47,231 bases of DNA from Methanobacteriota archaeon (GCA_002716085.1 PAYZ01000016.1:65704-112934), one strand, 5' to 3'. Positions 16,005 through 26,602 are shown, counted from the stretch's first letter. Made by a program: numbers and translations. Notes: generated by a model not told the origin, from the sequence alone.

Positions 16005-17528
16005 ATGCAAATAAGCAATAGTGAATTTACTCAACTGGGATCTCAGCTTATCCTCCCTCTGTTCGAAGGCACTGAAAAGGCACCAAACAACTCACTAGTA
16101 GGACTCAGCAGGAGCCAGAGGGGCTTGGTCAAGGAGGCGCTTTCTTCAGGAGAGTTTGACTGTAAGAAAGGAAAGAGGATGACATTGTGGACACCGGGAT
16201 GTAATATTATCTTGGTCGGGATGGGAGGCAGAGAATCATTCGGACACAAGAGGGCTAGGGACACTGGGGCGAGGTTAATTGCGTCCATGTCCAAGAAGAA
16301 GGGGCTAGATGTTTCTGTAAGGTTCACTTTCGGGTGGTCAGGAGATCGAATGATTGACTTTGCAGAGGGGATAATGCTCAGGAACTACGAGTTCCTGGAG
16401 CACCAAGAAACCCCAGAGGGCCACATAGGAGAACCGTGGGAGTTTGATTTTCAAGCCAGCAAGAGGCATCAAGTAGCCCTCTCCGGAGGGCTGAAAGAGG
16501 TGGAGTCAGTAGTTGCTGGCGTTCACCTGGCAAGGGATCTGGGTAATGAGCCTGCTAATGTCCTTTATCCAATGGAATTTGCCCGAAGGGCACAGGAATG
16601 GGGAGATGACAAGGGTAACGTCGAGATAGAGGTTTACGATTGGGACAAACTGCAAGATCTAGGCATGGGTGGCCACATCAACGTTGGGAAGGGCAGTGAA
16701 AGGAAACCTTGCATGGTGCTTTTCACATTGAACCCAGATTCAGACAAAGGAGTTCGGAGGCCCTGCATTGTGGGGAAGGGGATCACATTCGACACAGGGG
16801 GGATTTCTATCAAACCTGGCCGAGGAATGTGGGACATGAAGTACGACATGTGCGGAGCTGCCGCTGTCTTCGGCCTGATGGAAGCCCTGCACTCAAATGG
16901 CTACAAGGGACGAGTTAACGGCATTGCCTGTCTGGCTGAGAACATGCCCGGATCAGGAGCGTATAGGCCTGGGGACGTTTTCAGAACATATTCGGGAAAG
17001 ACGGTTGAGGTCTTCAGCACCGATGCTGAGGGGAGGAATGTGCTTTCGGATGGCCTTTGGAAGGCTGGCGAGTTTGATCCAGATTACATCGTAGACCTGG
17101 CAACCCTCACTGGAGCCGTCGTAACTGCTCTAGGAAACCAGATTTCCGGGATGTGGGCCAACGACGAGGGGATCGCAAAGCGCCTAAAGTCTGCTGCAAT
17201 GAGGAGCGGCGAGCCAGTATGGAGGATGCCCCTGAACGCTCAGTTCAGGAAATACATGACGGACTCAGCTTTTGCGGATATTAGGAACGGTTCCATCGGA
17301 GGGAGGGCTGGCAGCTCGAATACAGCTGCATCATTCCTCGAGTTCTTTGTCCCTCACAGAGGCTTCGACGAGTCAGAAGAGAAGATTCCCTGGGTCCATC
17401 TAGACATAGCCGGAACGGCCTGGGGACCAGGTTCAAAGGCTCGTTCGGAGGGAGCTAATCCCCTCTACCAATATGGTACATCTGGAGTTCATGTGCGAAC
17501 CCTATATCGGCTAATAACCGAGAAGTGA
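16005..17528 (+). CDS. pepA: Leucyl aminopeptidase, M17 family
   Basis: Cytosolic hexameric metallo-aminopeptidase that removes N-terminal residues from peptides. The M17 signature STDAEGRNVLSDGLW (around residues 338-352) and the metal/active-site block GKGITFDTGGISIKPG (about 257-272) with its Lys and Asp are intact; WKAGEFDPDYIVDLATLTGA follows the signature as usual. Length of 507 residues is typical and the N-terminal macrodomain-like region is present. It likely finishes digestion of peptides imported after extracellular proteolysis; the preceding M14 gene fits that role. The gap upstream holds several palindromes, so expression is probably regulated separately from the M14 gene. Its stop TGA abuts the dnaK stop (TGATCA). 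Confidence 0.95.
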   Translation: MQISNSEFTQLGSQLILPLFEGTEKAPNNSLVGLSRSQRGLVKEALSSGEFDCKKGKRMTLWTPGCNIILVGMGGRESFGHKRARDTGARLIASMSKKKGLDVSVRFTFGWSGDRMIDFAEGIMLRNYEFLEHQETPEGHIGEPWEFDFQASKRHQVALSGGLKEVESVVAGVHLARDLGNEPANVLYPMEFARRAQEWGDDKGNVEIEVYDWDKLQDLGMGGHINVGKGSERKPCMVLFTLNPDSDKGVRRPCIVGKGITFDTGGISIKPGRGMWDMKYDMCGAAAVFGLMEALHSNGYKGRVNGIACLAENMPGSGAYRPGDVFRTYSGKTVEVFSTDAEGRNVLSDGLWKAGEFDPDYIVDLATLTGAVVTALGNQISGMWANDEGIAKRLKSAAMRSGEPVWRMPLNAQFRKYMTDSAFADIRNGSIGGRAGSSNTAASFLEFFVPHRGFDESEEKIPWVHLDIAGTAWGPGSKARSEGANPLYQYGTSGVHVRTLYRLITEK

Positions 17529-19406
17529 TCAGCCCTGGTCCTCTTCTTCTGAGTCGACAACCTCGAAGTCTGCATCAACTATGCCATCGTCTTCTTCGCC
17601 TTCCTTCTCTTCAGCCATCTCAGCAGCAGCTGCTTCGTAGAGCTTTGTAGAAATGGCATGCATAGACTGTTCCAATTCCCCCATCTTTGCCTGAATAGCA
17701 GCCTCGTCGATTTCATCCAAAGGGATGGGGGTCTCGTCATTTACGATTAATGACTCAAGTTCATCTAACTTCTCAAGAACTGGTTTTGTGTCTTCCTCTG
17801 ACAGTTTATCCTCGTTCTCGTCGATCATCTTTCTTGTCTGATATACAATGCTGTCTGCTGAATTTCTAGTCTCGACCTTTGCCTTTCGGCGCTTGTCCTC
17901 CTCTGCGAATTTCTCTGCATCCTCAATCTTCTGCTTAATCTCATCCTCTGATAGTGAGGTCTGGCTTTCAATCTTGATCGATTGCTCCTTTCCAGTTCCG
18001 AGATCCTTGGCTGAGACATTGACGATTCCATTGGCGTCGATGTCGAATGTGACCTCGATCTGAGGGATTCCACGAGGTGCCGCGGGAATTCCCATCAAGT
18101 GGAAACGCCCTAGAGTGATGTTGTCCTTGGCAAATTCCCTCTCACCCTGCAAAACGTGAATCTCCACTGCAGGCTGGTTGTCTGCTGCTGTGGAGAAGGT
18201 CTCAGACCTCCTAGAGGGGATTGTAGTGTTTCTCTCGATCATTGTAGTAGTAACTCCCCCTAATGTTTCTATTCCAAGGGTTAGTGGCGTTACGTCCAGA
18301 AGGAGAACGTCTGTTACCCCTTCATCGCCAACAATAATGCCGGCCTGCAGGGCTGCCCCCATGGCAACCGCTTCATCGGGGTTGATTCCCTTGAATGGAG
18401 CCTTGCCGACCTCTTTCTCTATTGCCTGCTGTACTGCTGGGACTCTAGTGGAGCCGCCAACAAGCAAGACCTTGTCCACATCGCCCTTCTTTATGCCGGC
18501 GTCCTTCATTGCTTGCCTGGTTGGAGACATGGTTCTCTCAACCAAGGAGGCCGTGAGCTTCTCAAACTTTGAGCGAGAAAGTGAGATATCCAAATGCTCA
18601 GGCTGGCCGTCACTCATTGTTATGAATGGGAGGTTAATCTGGGTCGAAGGGGTGCCAGAAAGCTCAATTTTTGCCTTCTCAGCTGCTTCGCGAATTCGAC
18701 TCATTGCCTGAAGATCCTTGTCCAAGTCTATTCCTGTTGACTTCTTGAATTCGGAAACTATCCAATCCATTACGACTTCGTCGAAATCGTCTCCTCCAAG
18801 CCTATTATCCCCACTTGTTGCCTTGACCTCAATCTGTGGTTGCCCGTCGACCTGGTATATCTCTAGAATTGATACATCAAATGTACCGCCACCCAAGTCG
18901 TATACCAATACCGTCTGGTCTTCTTCCTTGTCAACACCGTATGCTAGAGCCGCAGCAGTAGGCTCATTGATAATCCTGAGAACCTCCAATCCGGCTATCC
19001 TCCCGGCATCCTTTGTAGCCTTTCGTTGTGAGTCGGAGAAGTAAGCAGGACAGGTTACAACCGCCTGTTTTACCTCTGTTCCAAGGTACTCTTCGGCATC
19101 TGCCTTCAGCTTCTGCAAAATGAAAGCTGATACTTCTTGCGGAGAGTAGCTATCACTGTCTATATCTTTTGTCCAGTCGGTCCCCATTTCCCTCTTTACC
19201 GAGATAATTGTCCTCTCAGAATTTGTAACTGCCTGCCTCTTAGCAGTGACTCCGACTAGCCTCTCGCCGTCCTTGGTAAATGCGACTACGCTAGGAGTAG
19301 TCCTAGATCCTTCTGAGCTCGGAATTACTACTGCCTTTCCTGCTTCTATTGTTGCCACACAACTGTTTGTCGTTCCCAAATCTATACCTATTACTGGTGT
19401 TCCCAT
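17529..19406 (-). CDS. dnaK: Chaperone DnaK (Hsp70)
   Basis: ATP-dependent Hsp70 chaperone, 625 residues. Motifs seen: [12 protein letters not shown] (phosphate 1), [47 protein letters not shown] (phosphate 2) and [12 protein letters not shown] (adenosine). The substrate domain has [17 protein letters not shown] and the tail is acidic. It is a bacterial-type protein, as in other archaea that obtained dnaK by transfer, but its base composition matches its neighbours. It is the second gene after the Hsp20-like gene, with a GAGG ribosome site (19415-19418) 8 bases from the ATG. grpE and dnaJ are not in the window. Confidence 0.97.
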   Translation of the reverse strand: MGTPVIGIDLGTTNSCVATIEAGKAVVIPSSEGSRTTPSVVAFTKDGERLVGVTAKRQAVTNSERTIISVKREMGTDWTKDIDSDSYSPQEVSAFILQKLKADAEEYLGTEVKQAVVTCPAYFSDSQRKATKDAGRIAGLEVLRIINEPTAAALAYGVDKEEDQTVLVYDLGGGTFDVSILEIYQVDGQPQIEVKATSGDNRLGGDDFDEVVMDWIVSEFKKSTGIDLDKDLQAMSRIREAAEKAKIELSGTPSTQINLPFITMSDGQPEHLDISLSRSKFEKLTASLVERTMSPTRQAMKDAGIKKGDVDKVLLVGGSTRVPAVQQAIEKEVGKAPFKGINPDEAVAMGAALQAGIIVGDEGVTDVLLLDVTPLTLGIETLGGVTTTMIERNTTIPSRRSETFSTAADNQPAVEIHVLQGEREFAKDNITLGRFHLMGIPAAPRGIPQIEVTFDIDANGIVNVSAKDLGTGKEQSIKIESQTSLSEDEIKQKIEDAEKFAEEDKRRKAKVETRNSADSIVYQTRKMIDENEDKLSEEDTKPVLEKLDELESLIVNDETPIPLDEIDEAAIQAKMGELEQSMHAISTKLYEAAAAEMAEEKEGEEDDGIVDADFEVVDSEEEDQG

Positions 19407-19414
19407 TTTTCATT

Positions 19415-19418
19415 CCTC
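19415..19418 (-). promoter_or_regulatory. Shine-Dalgarno site of dnaK
   Basis: GAGG on the minus strand, 8 bases before the dnaK ATG. It shows that this internal operon gene uses a classical ribosome site, in contrast to several first genes that look leaderless. Confidence 0.5.
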
Positions 19419-19439
19419 TTTTTTCAATTTACTCTCGAG

Positions 19440-20042
19440 CTATTTTAGTTCGAATATTATGTCAAGTATGCCGTTGTTGATCTCCCACTTTGGCTGGCCG
19501 GTGGAGATGTGAGGGAGAACGTATTTTCTGAATGGCCTGATTTGATTCTTCCTTAGCATCTGAAGAACCTCCCCATTCCCAGTGAGGCTAAGCTCTAGAT
19601 TATCTGGACCGATGTCATCGAACCTTGATACATCTATAGTTACGAACATGTTTTCTCCTTCGACAAAAACGTCCTCTTCGTTTATTGAGTTGTCTTCTAT
19701 TGTTTCAGGATCTTTATCTACATCGACCTGAACCTCAGTAACTGAAGGTTTGATGTGTATATCTACGCCCATTCTTTTGAGGAATTCGCCTAGTCCCTGT
19801 GGGCCGCTAAACATCGTCTCAAAGCTCTTCATGAACTCCTCTGGGTCCGAATTGAGGCCGAATTTGACTTCACTCATTGATACCTTCTCTGGATCAATAC
19901 CCATTTCCTCGAACTGATTCCTTACCTGACTAATCATTGACTTCAGTGTTTTGAGATCTATTGGCATCCCCATCTTCTCGAACATCCTGGCCATCTCTTC
20001 GATGGCCTCGTCATCAAATTCATCCCAATCTGAGTCAGTCAT
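19440..20042 (-). CDS. Hsp20/alpha-crystallin-like protein
   Basis: A 200-residue acidic protein upstream of dnaK in the same operon (33-base gap). The N-terminal half is helical and Met-rich (EEMARMFEKMGMP; FMKSFETMFSGPQGLGEFL), which suits a flexible chaperone arm. The C-terminal part, from about NMFVTIDVSRFDD to the end, has the beta-sandwich rhythm of alpha-crystallin/CS domains: VTIDV, LELSLTGNGEVL, RKYVLPHIS and a last strand GILDIIFELK. I infer a small heat-shock protein or Hsp70 co-factor; sequence identity to well-known Hsp20 proteins looks low. The ATG at 20042 is chosen because a TATA-like box lies 27 bases upstream; a TTG at 20057 would add five residues. Confidence 0.72.
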   Translation of the reverse strand: MTDSDWDEFDDEAIEEMARMFEKMGMPIDLKTLKSMISQVRNQFEEMGIDPEKVSMSEVKFGLNSDPEEFMKSFETMFSGPQGLGEFLKRMGVDIHIKPSVTEVQVDVDKDPETIEDNSINEEDVFVEGENMFVTIDVSRFDDIGPDNLELSLTGNGEVLQMLRKNQIRPFRKYVLPHISTGQPKWEINNGILDIIFELK

Positions 20043-20064
20043 ATTATCACTAATCAACCTCTAG

Positions 20065-20073
20065 TTGTATAGT
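20065..20073 (-). promoter_or_regulatory. TATA-like box of the hsp20-dnaK operon
   Basis: ACTATACAA on the minus strand, centred 27 bases before the ATG at 20042. It sits in a 135-base divergent gap shared with the thermosome-like gene; a weak TTTGAATCAAA dyad at 20091-20101 lies behind it. Confidence 0.4.
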
Positions 20074-20177
20074 GGGATGTGGGAGTGATATTTGAATCAA
20101 ACGGATGAAAGTCGTGTCTCTTGGAGGAGATTTCCGATGAGCGTATTGAAAACTGAGACTAAAGTGGCTACTACACG

Positions 20178-21773
20178 ATGGTCGAGACTGATCACGAGGT
20201 TGCTCTAGAAGATACTGATAGAATTCAGGGGAGAGCGGCACTAGTGAATAATGTACGAGCGGCTACTTCACTAGCCGGAGCGATTCGCTCAACGCTTGGG
20301 CCCAAGGGCCTGGATAAAATGCTAGTAGAAGATGATGGTTCCGCGTTGGTTACTAATGACGGCGTAACCGTACTTGAGACTGCGAACGTTGAGCATCCAA
20401 CGGCTAGAATGCTAATCGATGCGTCATCTTCTCAGGACAGGGTAGCAAGGGATGGGACTACGACCACTGTAATTCTTGTTTCAGAAATGCTCCAGAACGC
20501 ATTGGAGCTTGTTAGGATGGGGATTCATCCTTCAATAATTGTCAAAGGTTACGATATCGCCCTCGAAGAGGCCCTTTGTGAAGTTAGGAGAGTCTCCAAG
20601 GAATCTGGAAATATCCAGAAGGTGCAGGTTGTTAGAACTTCTTTACAGGGCAAGGGCGACTCTTCCCTATGCGAATTGATTGGCGAATTGGCGATTAAAG
20701 CTGCTCAGAAAATTGCTGGGGAGCAAGGGGGAGACAACCTAGAGCGAATGAGGATAAAGCGGCTCCAAGTAAGGCAGGGAAGCGTCATGGACACCACTCT
20801 AGTTGACGGGCTAATGCTACTGAAATCGAGGGTTGATTTCTCTAGCCCTGCAAGCTCTGAACGAGGAAATGTTGCAATCATTGATGGGGGTATTGAACCC
20901 CCCAAATTATCTACAAACGCCTCTATTGAAGTTCAAAATACAGGCGTTTTGAAGGAATTCCATGAAAGGGCTAGAGATTCCATAAGGAAGAAGATTGACC
21001 ATATTTCCTCAATAGGAGCAGATCTTGTAGTGGTCAGAGATGGGATAGACGATGAAGCCATATCATTACTCACAGAGCGTGGAATTACCGCATACAGGCG
21101 ATTTGAAAGAGCGGATCTAGACCTTCTGGCCAATATCACAGGAGCTAGGGCTGTTAGAGATGCTCTCTCTTTACGCGTTGAAGACCTTGGGAGCTTTAGC
21201 AAGCGCTCCGAGGAAACTATCGCTGAGGTTTCTCACACACAAATTGAAGGTGATGGGAATGGGATGACACTAGTTGTCAAGGGGGCGACTCCGGCTATTA
21301 GGGAAGAGGCGATAAGGATCTTCGATGATGCAATCGGAGTGGCACACAGACTAAACAGCAAGCCTGGAGTTCTTCCAGGAGGGGGGGCCATTCATGCTCA
21401 TTTGGCAAGGCATCTGAGGTCTTTCTCGAATACCAACCCAGGAAGGGAGCAGCTAGCTATTGAGGCCTATGCATCCGCTCTGGAGTCAATACCCAGGATT
21501 CTCGCAGAGAATGCGGGAAGGGATCCTGTGGATGTTATCCTCTCACTATCGGCGGATCAGAATGAGTCAGGTGCATGGATAGGATTTGACCTAAACAAGG
21601 GAGTGAATGCGGACATGGAAGAGGCGGGGGTTCTCGATCCAGAATTTGTGGTTAGTCATTCTCTTTCTGGGTCAACTGAAGCTGCAATCAGTGTGATAAG
21701 AATTGATGATGTTCTTTGGGCAAGAACTGATCCAAGCACCCCCAACTGGGAAGAGGAGGAGGGCGAAGACTAG
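20178..21773 (+). CDS. Group II chaperonin (thermosome) subunit, divergent
   Basis: Subunit of the double-ring archaeal chaperonin that folds proteins in an ATP-driven cavity. STLGPKGLDKML (38-49), TNDGVTVL (59-66), DGTTTTV (92-98) and LPGGGAIHAHLARHLR match the equatorial ATP site, and REQLAIEAYASALESIPRILAENAG near residue 430 is canonical. The Gly of the usual GDGTT is Arg91 here; Asp92 and the later DDAIGV Asp are kept, so ATP hydrolysis is probably retained. At 531 residues it is slightly short and ends in EEEEGED, with no Gly-Met tail. It may be one of several paralogous subunits. It is divergent from hsp20-dnaK, forming a chaperone cluster. It shares a CTAG with the convergent gene's stop. 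Confidence 0.93.
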   Translation: MVETDHEVALEDTDRIQGRAALVNNVRAATSLAGAIRSTLGPKGLDKMLVEDDGSALVTNDGVTVLETANVEHPTARMLIDASSSQDRVARDGTTTTVILVSEMLQNALELVRMGIHPSIIVKGYDIALEEALCEVRRVSKESGNIQKVQVVRTSLQGKGDSSLCELIGELAIKAAQKIAGEQGGDNLERMRIKRLQVRQGSVMDTTLVDGLMLLKSRVDFSSPASSERGNVAIIDGGIEPPKLSTNASIEVQNTGVLKEFHERARDSIRKKIDHISSIGADLVVVRDGIDDEAISLLTERGITAYRRFERADLDLLANITGARAVRDALSLRVEDLGSFSKRSEETIAEVSHTQIEGDGNGMTLVVKGATPAIREEAIRIFDDAIGVAHRLNSKPGVLPGGGAIHAHLARHLRSFSNTNPGREQLAIEAYASALESIPRILAENAGRDPVDVILSLSADQNESGAWIGFDLNKGVNADMEEAGVLDPEFVVSHSLSGSTEAAISVIRIDDVLWARTDPSTPNWEEEEGED

Positions 21774-22726
21774 CCTCTGGATATTCCCGAAATCATTGCA
21801 TCTACCATTTCATCTAGATCAAAATTCGGAGACCAATCCCACTCCCTATGAGCAATTGATCCATCAATTGAGTCGGGCCATGAGTCGGCATACCTTTGTC
21901 TAACGTCAGGAGAATAGTCGCAAGAGAATCCTTCTATTCTACGTGAGATGGCTTCTGCAAGTTCCTTTGCTGTAAATGATAAGCACGGAATGTTGTACCC
22001 GGCCTTCCAAATCCCCAATGATTCCGACGGTGCATCCATTAATGTGAGCGTTGCCGTAATTGCATCTTCCATGTACAGCATTGGTAGACGGGTATCTGGT
22101 CGTACGAAGCATTGGTAGTGGCCACTGCCTAAGGCAGAATGGAAAATTTCGACGGCATAATCTGTTGTTCCTCCGCCTGCTGGGGCCTTGTATGAGATTA
22201 GCCCTGGATATCTTATCCCCCTAACGTCAACTCCATACTTATTCCTGTAATCTTTGGCCAAGGCCTCCCCAGTAACCTTTGTCTCCCCATAAACTGTAGT
22301 TGGATTCAGTATGGAATCTTGGAGGGCATGCTTCGGGGCGTCGGGTCCAAAGACCGCTATAGATGATGGAGAAAAGACCTTCAGAGAGCATTCTTTTGCT
22401 GCTTCTAGTACTGAAACTGTCCCCCCGACATTTACTTTCCTGCAGAGATCAGGATCCCTCTCTCCAGTAGCTGAGAGTAATGCAGCAAGGTGGTAGACTG
22501 TGCCAACCCCATGATCAATGCAAACTCTGATGATTTCTTCGGTTTCCAAAACATCGAGAACTACGAAAGGGCCGTCTTCAGCAATTTTATTCCCTTCCGA
22601 ATGGCGAATATCGGATGCAATTACCGAAGATAATCCGTGTTTTATCCTAAGTGCCTCCAGCAAGTCGGTGCCAATCTGACCCAATGCTCCGGTGACCAGA
22701 ACATTGTCTCCGGGAGGGTCCGACAT
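21770..22726 (-). CDS. SDR-type L-threonine 3-dehydrogenase / NAD-dependent epimerase-like
   Basis: Extended short-chain dehydrogenase of 318 residues. The NAD-binding GALGQIGTDL (13-22) and the catalytic Tyr-x3-Lys in VYGETK are present. The segments RYPGLISYKAPAGGGTTDYAVEIF and DTRLPMLYMEDAITATL match closely the SDR-type L-threonine dehydrogenases known from Thermoplasma relatives and some bacteria, which oxidise threonine to 2-amino-3-ketobutyrate. I favour this over UDP-sugar epimerase because of the GGGTTDYAVEI block. The partner 2-amino-3-ketobutyrate CoA ligase is not in the window. On the minus strand a TTTAATTTC element at 22752-22760 is about 30 bases before the ATG and may be its promoter. 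Confidence 0.85.
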   Translation of the reverse strand: MSDPPGDNVLVTGALGQIGTDLLEALRIKHGLSSVIASDIRHSEGNKIAEDGPFVVLDVLETEEIIRVCIDHGVGTVYHLAALLSATGERDPDLCRKVNVGGTVSVLEAAKECSLKVFSPSSIAVFGPDAPKHALQDSILNPTTVYGETKVTGEALAKDYRNKYGVDVRGIRYPGLISYKAPAGGGTTDYAVEIFHSALGSGHYQCFVRPDTRLPMLYMEDAITATLTLMDAPSESLGIWKAGYNIPCLSFTAKELAEAISRRIEGFSCDYSPDVRQRYADSWPDSIDGSIAHREWDWSPNFDLDEMVDAMISGISRG

Positions 22727-22809
22727 GGGTGACCCTAATTCTGGCGATACTTGAAATTAAAGCAGTGGCAAGCAGCATCTAAATTGCCAATGTTGATATG
22801 CGAGGGTCA

Positions 22810-24495
22810 ATGGCTTCAGACCCCGTTGATGAGATGAAGTATGTCGTCGTGACGGGTGGTGTCCTCTCCGGACTTGGCAAGGGAGTGACTGCAAGCAGCA
22901 TTGGAGTTCTGTTGAAAAGCGCTGGACTGAGAGTGACTGCAGTAAAAATAGATCCCTACTTGAATTGCGACGCTGGGACGATGTCCCCCTTTGAACACGG
23001 AGAGGTTTTCGTCCTAGATGATGGTGGAGAAGTGGATTTGGATTTGGGGAACTACGAGAGGTTCCTTGACGTCTGCCTAACAAGGGATAACAACATCACA
23101 ACTGGTAAGGTGTATGACAACGTAATCCAGAAGGAAAGGCGAGGAGATTATCTTGGCAAAACCGTGCAAGTGATCCCCCACATTACTAATGAGATTCAGG
23201 ATTGGATCGAGAGGGTCGCCCATACTCCCAGCGATGGAAACGGAAAGGAGCCTGACGCTTGTGTGATTGAATTGGGCGGAACTGTTGGGGACATCGAAAG
23301 TGCCCCGTTCATCGAAGCTCTGCGTCAGTTCCAATTCAGAGTAGGTCAGGAGAATATTTGCTTCGTTCACGTTAGCCTAATTCCAGTTATGGGTCCAGTA
23401 GGGGAGCAAAAAACAAAGCCGACCCAGCACACAGTAAAGGACCTCAGAGGCCTAGGGATAAATCCCCATATGCTCGTTTGCAGGTCTAAGAGCCCTCTGG
23501 TGGATGAAACTAGAGAAAAGATCTCAGCATTCTGTCACGTTTCTACTGATGCAGTGGTTTCTGCTCATGACGTGTCTAACATCTACCAGGTCCCAATAAT
23601 GCTGGACGACCAAGGAGTTACGAGGATGCTTGCGGAGAGATTCGGGTTCGAACTACCTACCAAAAGGAAGGTCCTGGAAGACTGGAAGGAAATGGCTGAT
23701 CACGTCGACACTCTGGATGAAGCAGAGGAGGTGCACATTGCTGTAGCTGGGAAGTACACTGATTTGGCAGACTCGTACCTTAGTGTAATCAAGGCACTTC
23801 AGCATGCATCTTTCAAGGTGAACAGGAAGCTGGTAATTGACTGGATTGAGTCCTCAGACTTGGATGACGAGGCAAAGGAGTCCGATTCAGAATCCTTCGA
23901 AGCGGCTTGGAAACTTCTGAGGGAGGCCGACGGAATCCTGGTCCCTGGTGGATTCGGCATTAGGGGTATTGAAGGCAAAATCAAGGCGGCCGAGTTCGCC
24001 AGGTTGAACGATGTCCCATACCTTGGAGTATGCTTGGGCCTCCAGGTAGCGACAATCGAGTTCTGTAGAAACGTTCTGGGACTCGAAGGAGCAAATTCAT
24101 CCGAGTTCGATGAAAACGCGCCCCATTCTGCAGTGGTGTTCATGCCTGAAATATCCAAGACACACATGGGTGGGACCATGAGGCTAGGTACCAAGCCCAC
24201 TCCTTTCCTAGTCGATGACTGCAAGATTAGGAGGTTGTACGGAGGAGCTGATCACGTAGACGAGAGGCACAGGCACAGGTACGAGGTAAATCCGGAATTG
24301 ATCGGGGAAATCGAGGGCAAGGGCCTGGTGTACGTTGGCAAGGACGAGACTGGCGAGAGATGCGAGATCATGGAACTCGAAGGGCACACCTACTATGTTG
24401 GAACCCAGTACCACCCGGAGTTCAAGTCAAGGCCGGACAGGCCTAGTCCCCCATTCCTGGGCCTCCTAAAGGCCGCATCTGGAATGGAAGTCTAG
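22810..24495 (+). CDS. pyrG: CTP synthase
   Basis: Converts UTP to CTP using ATP and glutamine. The N-terminal synthase domain starts [20 protein letters not shown] and contains [32 protein letters not shown] and the [11 protein letters not shown] segment. The class I amidotransferase domain has VPGGFGIRG and the nucleophile Cys in [11 protein letters not shown], with the His-Glu of [10 protein letters not shown] near the end. Everything is intact at about 561 residues. Three in-frame ATG codons exist (22798, 22810, 22834); 22810 is chosen because a weak TATA-like TCTAAATT (22778-22785) is about 28 bases upstream, but 22798 is nearly as likely. The stop TAG lies in a CTAG shared with the convergent gene. 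Confidence 0.96.
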   Translation: MASDPVDEMKYVVVTGGVLSGLGKGVTASSIGVLLKSAGLRVTAVKIDPYLNCDAGTMSPFEHGEVFVLDDGGEVDLDLGNYERFLDVCLTRDNNITTGKVYDNVIQKERRGDYLGKTVQVIPHITNEIQDWIERVAHTPSDGNGKEPDACVIELGGTVGDIESAPFIEALRQFQFRVGQENICFVHVSLIPVMGPVGEQKTKPTQHTVKDLRGLGINPHMLVCRSKSPLVDETREKISAFCHVSTDAVVSAHDVSNIYQVPIMLDDQGVTRMLAERFGFELPTKRKVLEDWKEMADHVDTLDEAEEVHIAVAGKYTDLADSYLSVIKALQHASFKVNRKLVIDWIESSDLDDEAKESDSESFEAAWKLLREADGILVPGGFGIRGIEGKIKAAEFARLNDVPYLGVCLGLQVATIEFCRNVLGLEGANSSEFDENAPHSAVVFMPEISKTHMGGTMRLGTKPTPFLVDDCKIRRLYGGADHVDERHRHRYEVNPELIGEIEGKGLVYVGKDETGERCEIMELEGHTYYVGTQYHPEFKSRPDRPSPPFLGLLKAASGMEV

Positions 24496-25646
24496 TCTAC
24501 TGAAACTGGCAATATCCTGGTGGTTCGATATCCCTGTAGTATCTTCATGTACCTCTTAGACGCGAATTCGGCATCAAGATCCTCGTCTCCCGTCTCTATC
24601 CTTAGAGCCCTCACTGTCAGAAGCTTGGCTGGCGTGACTACCCCTAGGACGTTTTCAATCCCGATCTTCCTTAGTACTTCTGGGGAGAGTTGCAGATTTC
24701 CCCTTCCAATAAGAAACCCCTGCCCACCCATAGGGGAAAGCAGCAGAGTTACATCATCATCGTGGGAATCTAGGATTTCTATCAATCTCGCCTCGTCCAA
24801 GTCGGTCCCTATCTGATTTCTCCCCATGGTGGCATCGATCCCCAGTGTTGTCAAATCGAATCCAATATTGCCGCCTATGGAACTAAGCGTACCTCCTGAT
24901 CCCCAAATTATCATCCTATCCTCACTAAGTAATGACTGCTCGATATGGTCCGATAGTCCTTCAATAATCTCGTCTTCCGACTCTGTCTGGATCAGTTCTT
25001 TTGAGCCTTGCATCCACCTTGGCGAGTTAGGGGAGAAAGCCTCTGCGTAGAGCCTCACGACCCATTTTCCTTCTCTGTAAAGGTCTTCATCTAGGTCTAG
25101 AACTTCGGTGCTTGAAACCAGAAGATCGCCATGAATCCATGCAGATAGGACTTCCGCTGCAGCCTTTGGGGAGCTAGCAAAGCACCCAGAATGCATCTTC
25201 ACGCCAGATGGAACTCCTATGACTGGGAGAGATCCAGATCCTGCTGATTCCAATGCAGAAACTATGTCCCTGGTTGTTCCATCTCCACCGGAATAAACTA
25301 GTAATTGTATTTCAGATTCTATAATCTTCTCAATCGCATTTCCGGTGTCTTCGGCCGAGGTTTCACTTGATGACTCGTGTACGTGAATAAATGAGCTTGC
25401 CTGCAGGTCCTCTGGAATCCAATCAGAGCCCATTCTACCTTGGCTAGTTACCCATTCTATTTCGTGAGGTTTTTCCCTGTGTATTCTTGAGAAGTGTTCC
25501 AACATCATTCTCATCCTTGGCCCTGATCTATCCTCAGCCCCCATTGATCGAGCTAATTCTGCTTGACCATCTGATCCCTTCAAACCTAGCCTCCCTCCGA
25601 GACCGGCGTCGGGATTTACGAGTAGGCCAAGTCGCACCATGGACAC
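24492..25646 (-). CDS. ATP-NAD kinase/AcoX-like protein
   Basis: A 384-residue member of the AcoX / ATP-NAD kinase-like group. [13 protein letters not shown] at the N-terminus, the diacylglycerol/NAD-kinase type [10 protein letters not shown] (about residues 118-127) and [14 protein letters not shown] are diagnostic of that group. These proteins share the NAD-kinase fold, but their physiological substrate is mostly unproven, so NAD phosphorylation is only one option. A second conserved half with [16 protein letters not shown] and TLLGIDA-like segments completes the expected length. The start is GTG at 25646, with ATG at 25640 as alternative; a 6-bp hairpin (ACACGC at 25643-25648, GCGTGT at 25657-25662) covers this start. 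It is divergent from carbamate kinase. Confidence 0.85.
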   Translation of the reverse strand: MSMVRLGLLVNPDAGLGGRLGLKGSDGQAELARSMGAEDRSGPRMRMMLEHFSRIHREKPHEIEWVTSQGRMGSDWIPEDLQASSFIHVHESSSETSAEDTGNAIEKIIESEIQLLVYSGGDGTTRDIVSALESAGSGSLPVIGVPSGVKMHSGCFASSPKAAAEVLSAWIHGDLLVSSTEVLDLDEDLYREGKWVVRLYAEAFSPNSPRWMQGSKELIQTESEDEIIEGLSDHIEQSLLSEDRMIIWGSGGTLSSIGGNIGFDLTTLGIDATMGRNQIGTDLDEARLIEILDSHDDDVTLLLSPMGGQGFLIGRGNLQLSPEVLRKIGIENVLGVVTPAKLLTVRALRIETGDEDLDAEFASKRYMKILQGYRTTRILPVSVD

Positions 25647-25693
25647 GCCAGGGGGCGCGTGTTCTTATCGGTTCACGCTCGGGCGGCTATACG

Positions 25694-26602
25694 ATGAGAG
25701 TGGTCGTGGCACTTGGGGGAAACGCGCTTCTAAGGAGGGGGGAGCCTCTGACAGCAGAAAACCAACGGAAAAATGTCAGAGAAGCGTGTAGGGCTCTGGC
25801 ACCAATTGCAAAGGAGCACCAACTGGTAATCACGCACGGAAATGGCCCCCAGGTGGGCCTCCTAGCTCTGCAATCAGCTTCCTTCGATGAAGTAGAGGAT
25901 TACCCGCTGGACGTATTGGGGGCACAGACAGAGGGCATGATAGGGTACATGATAGAGCAAGAGCTAGGAAACTTGATGCCAACTGAGACTGCTTTCGCAA
26001 CCATTCTCACAATGGTAGAAGTTGATCCAGATGACCCAGCCTTCGGAAATCCTACCAAGCCAATAGGACCCGTATATAGCGAAGAAGAAGCTCTCAAAAT
26101 GGCTTCGGAGAAGGGTTGGCAAATCGCGAAAGATGGAGGGATGTGGAGGAGAGTAGTACCATCTCCCGAACCACACAGGATTTTCGAACTTCGGCCGATA
26201 CATTGGCTTCTTGAGAAGAAGACCGTAGTCATCTGTGCAGGAGGAGGCGGGATTCCTACGGCCTACAACTCTGATGGCGACTTAGAAGGTGTGGAGGTCG
26301 TAATCGACAAGGATAGGGCTAGTGCACTACTCGCTAGACAACTCGATGCAAGGCTCCTGATACTGGCCACAGATGCAGATGGTGTATACGAGAATTGGGG
26401 CGAAGATAATGAAAAGAAGATTGAGAATTCCACGCCAGAGGAGATGGAAGGATTGGAGTTCGAAGTCGGATCAATGGGGCCAAAGGTCGAAGCAGCATGC
26501 GACTTTGTGCGTAGAACGGGAGAGAGGGCGGTAATCGGTGCTCTATCTGATTTGGGAGACATGGTGGAAGGAATAGCTGGGACACAATTCAGCATAGAAT
26601 GA
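25694..26602 (+). CDS. arcC: Carbamate kinase (amino-acid kinase family)
   Basis: Catalyses carbamate + ATP to carbamoyl phosphate + ADP or the reverse, ATP-yielding reaction. The start [38 protein letters not shown], and the late [23 protein letters not shown] and [13 protein letters not shown] are all family hallmarks, and the length (302 residues) is right. The ATG at 25694 gives the canonical N-terminus; the frame is open further upstream but this would read into the divergent gene. No arginine deiminase or ornithine carbamoyltransferase gene is adjacent, so its carbamoyl-phosphate source is unknown. ThrS follows 68 bases later on the same strand. Confidence 0.95.
   Translation: MRVVVALGGNALLRRGEPLTAENQRKNVREACRALAPIAKEHQLVITHGNGPQVGLLALQSASFDEVEDYPLDVLGAQTEGMIGYMIEQELGNLMPTETAFATILTMVEVDPDDPAFGNPTKPIGPVYSEEEALKMASEKGWQIAKDGGMWRRVVPSPEPHRIFELRPIHWLLEKKTVVICAGGGGIPTAYNSDGDLEGVEVVIDKDRASALLARQLDARLLILATDADGVYENWGEDNEKKIENSTPEEMEGLEFEVGSMGPKVEAACDFVRRTGERAVIGALSDLGDMVEGIAGTQFSIE

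Noticed and set aside
25643-25662. ACACGC/GCGTGT hairpin between the AcoX-like and carbamate kinase genes as an RNA gene
   Set aside because: Only a 6-bp stem with an 8-base loop, no further arms; it overlaps a start codon and is at most a weak regulatory dyad.
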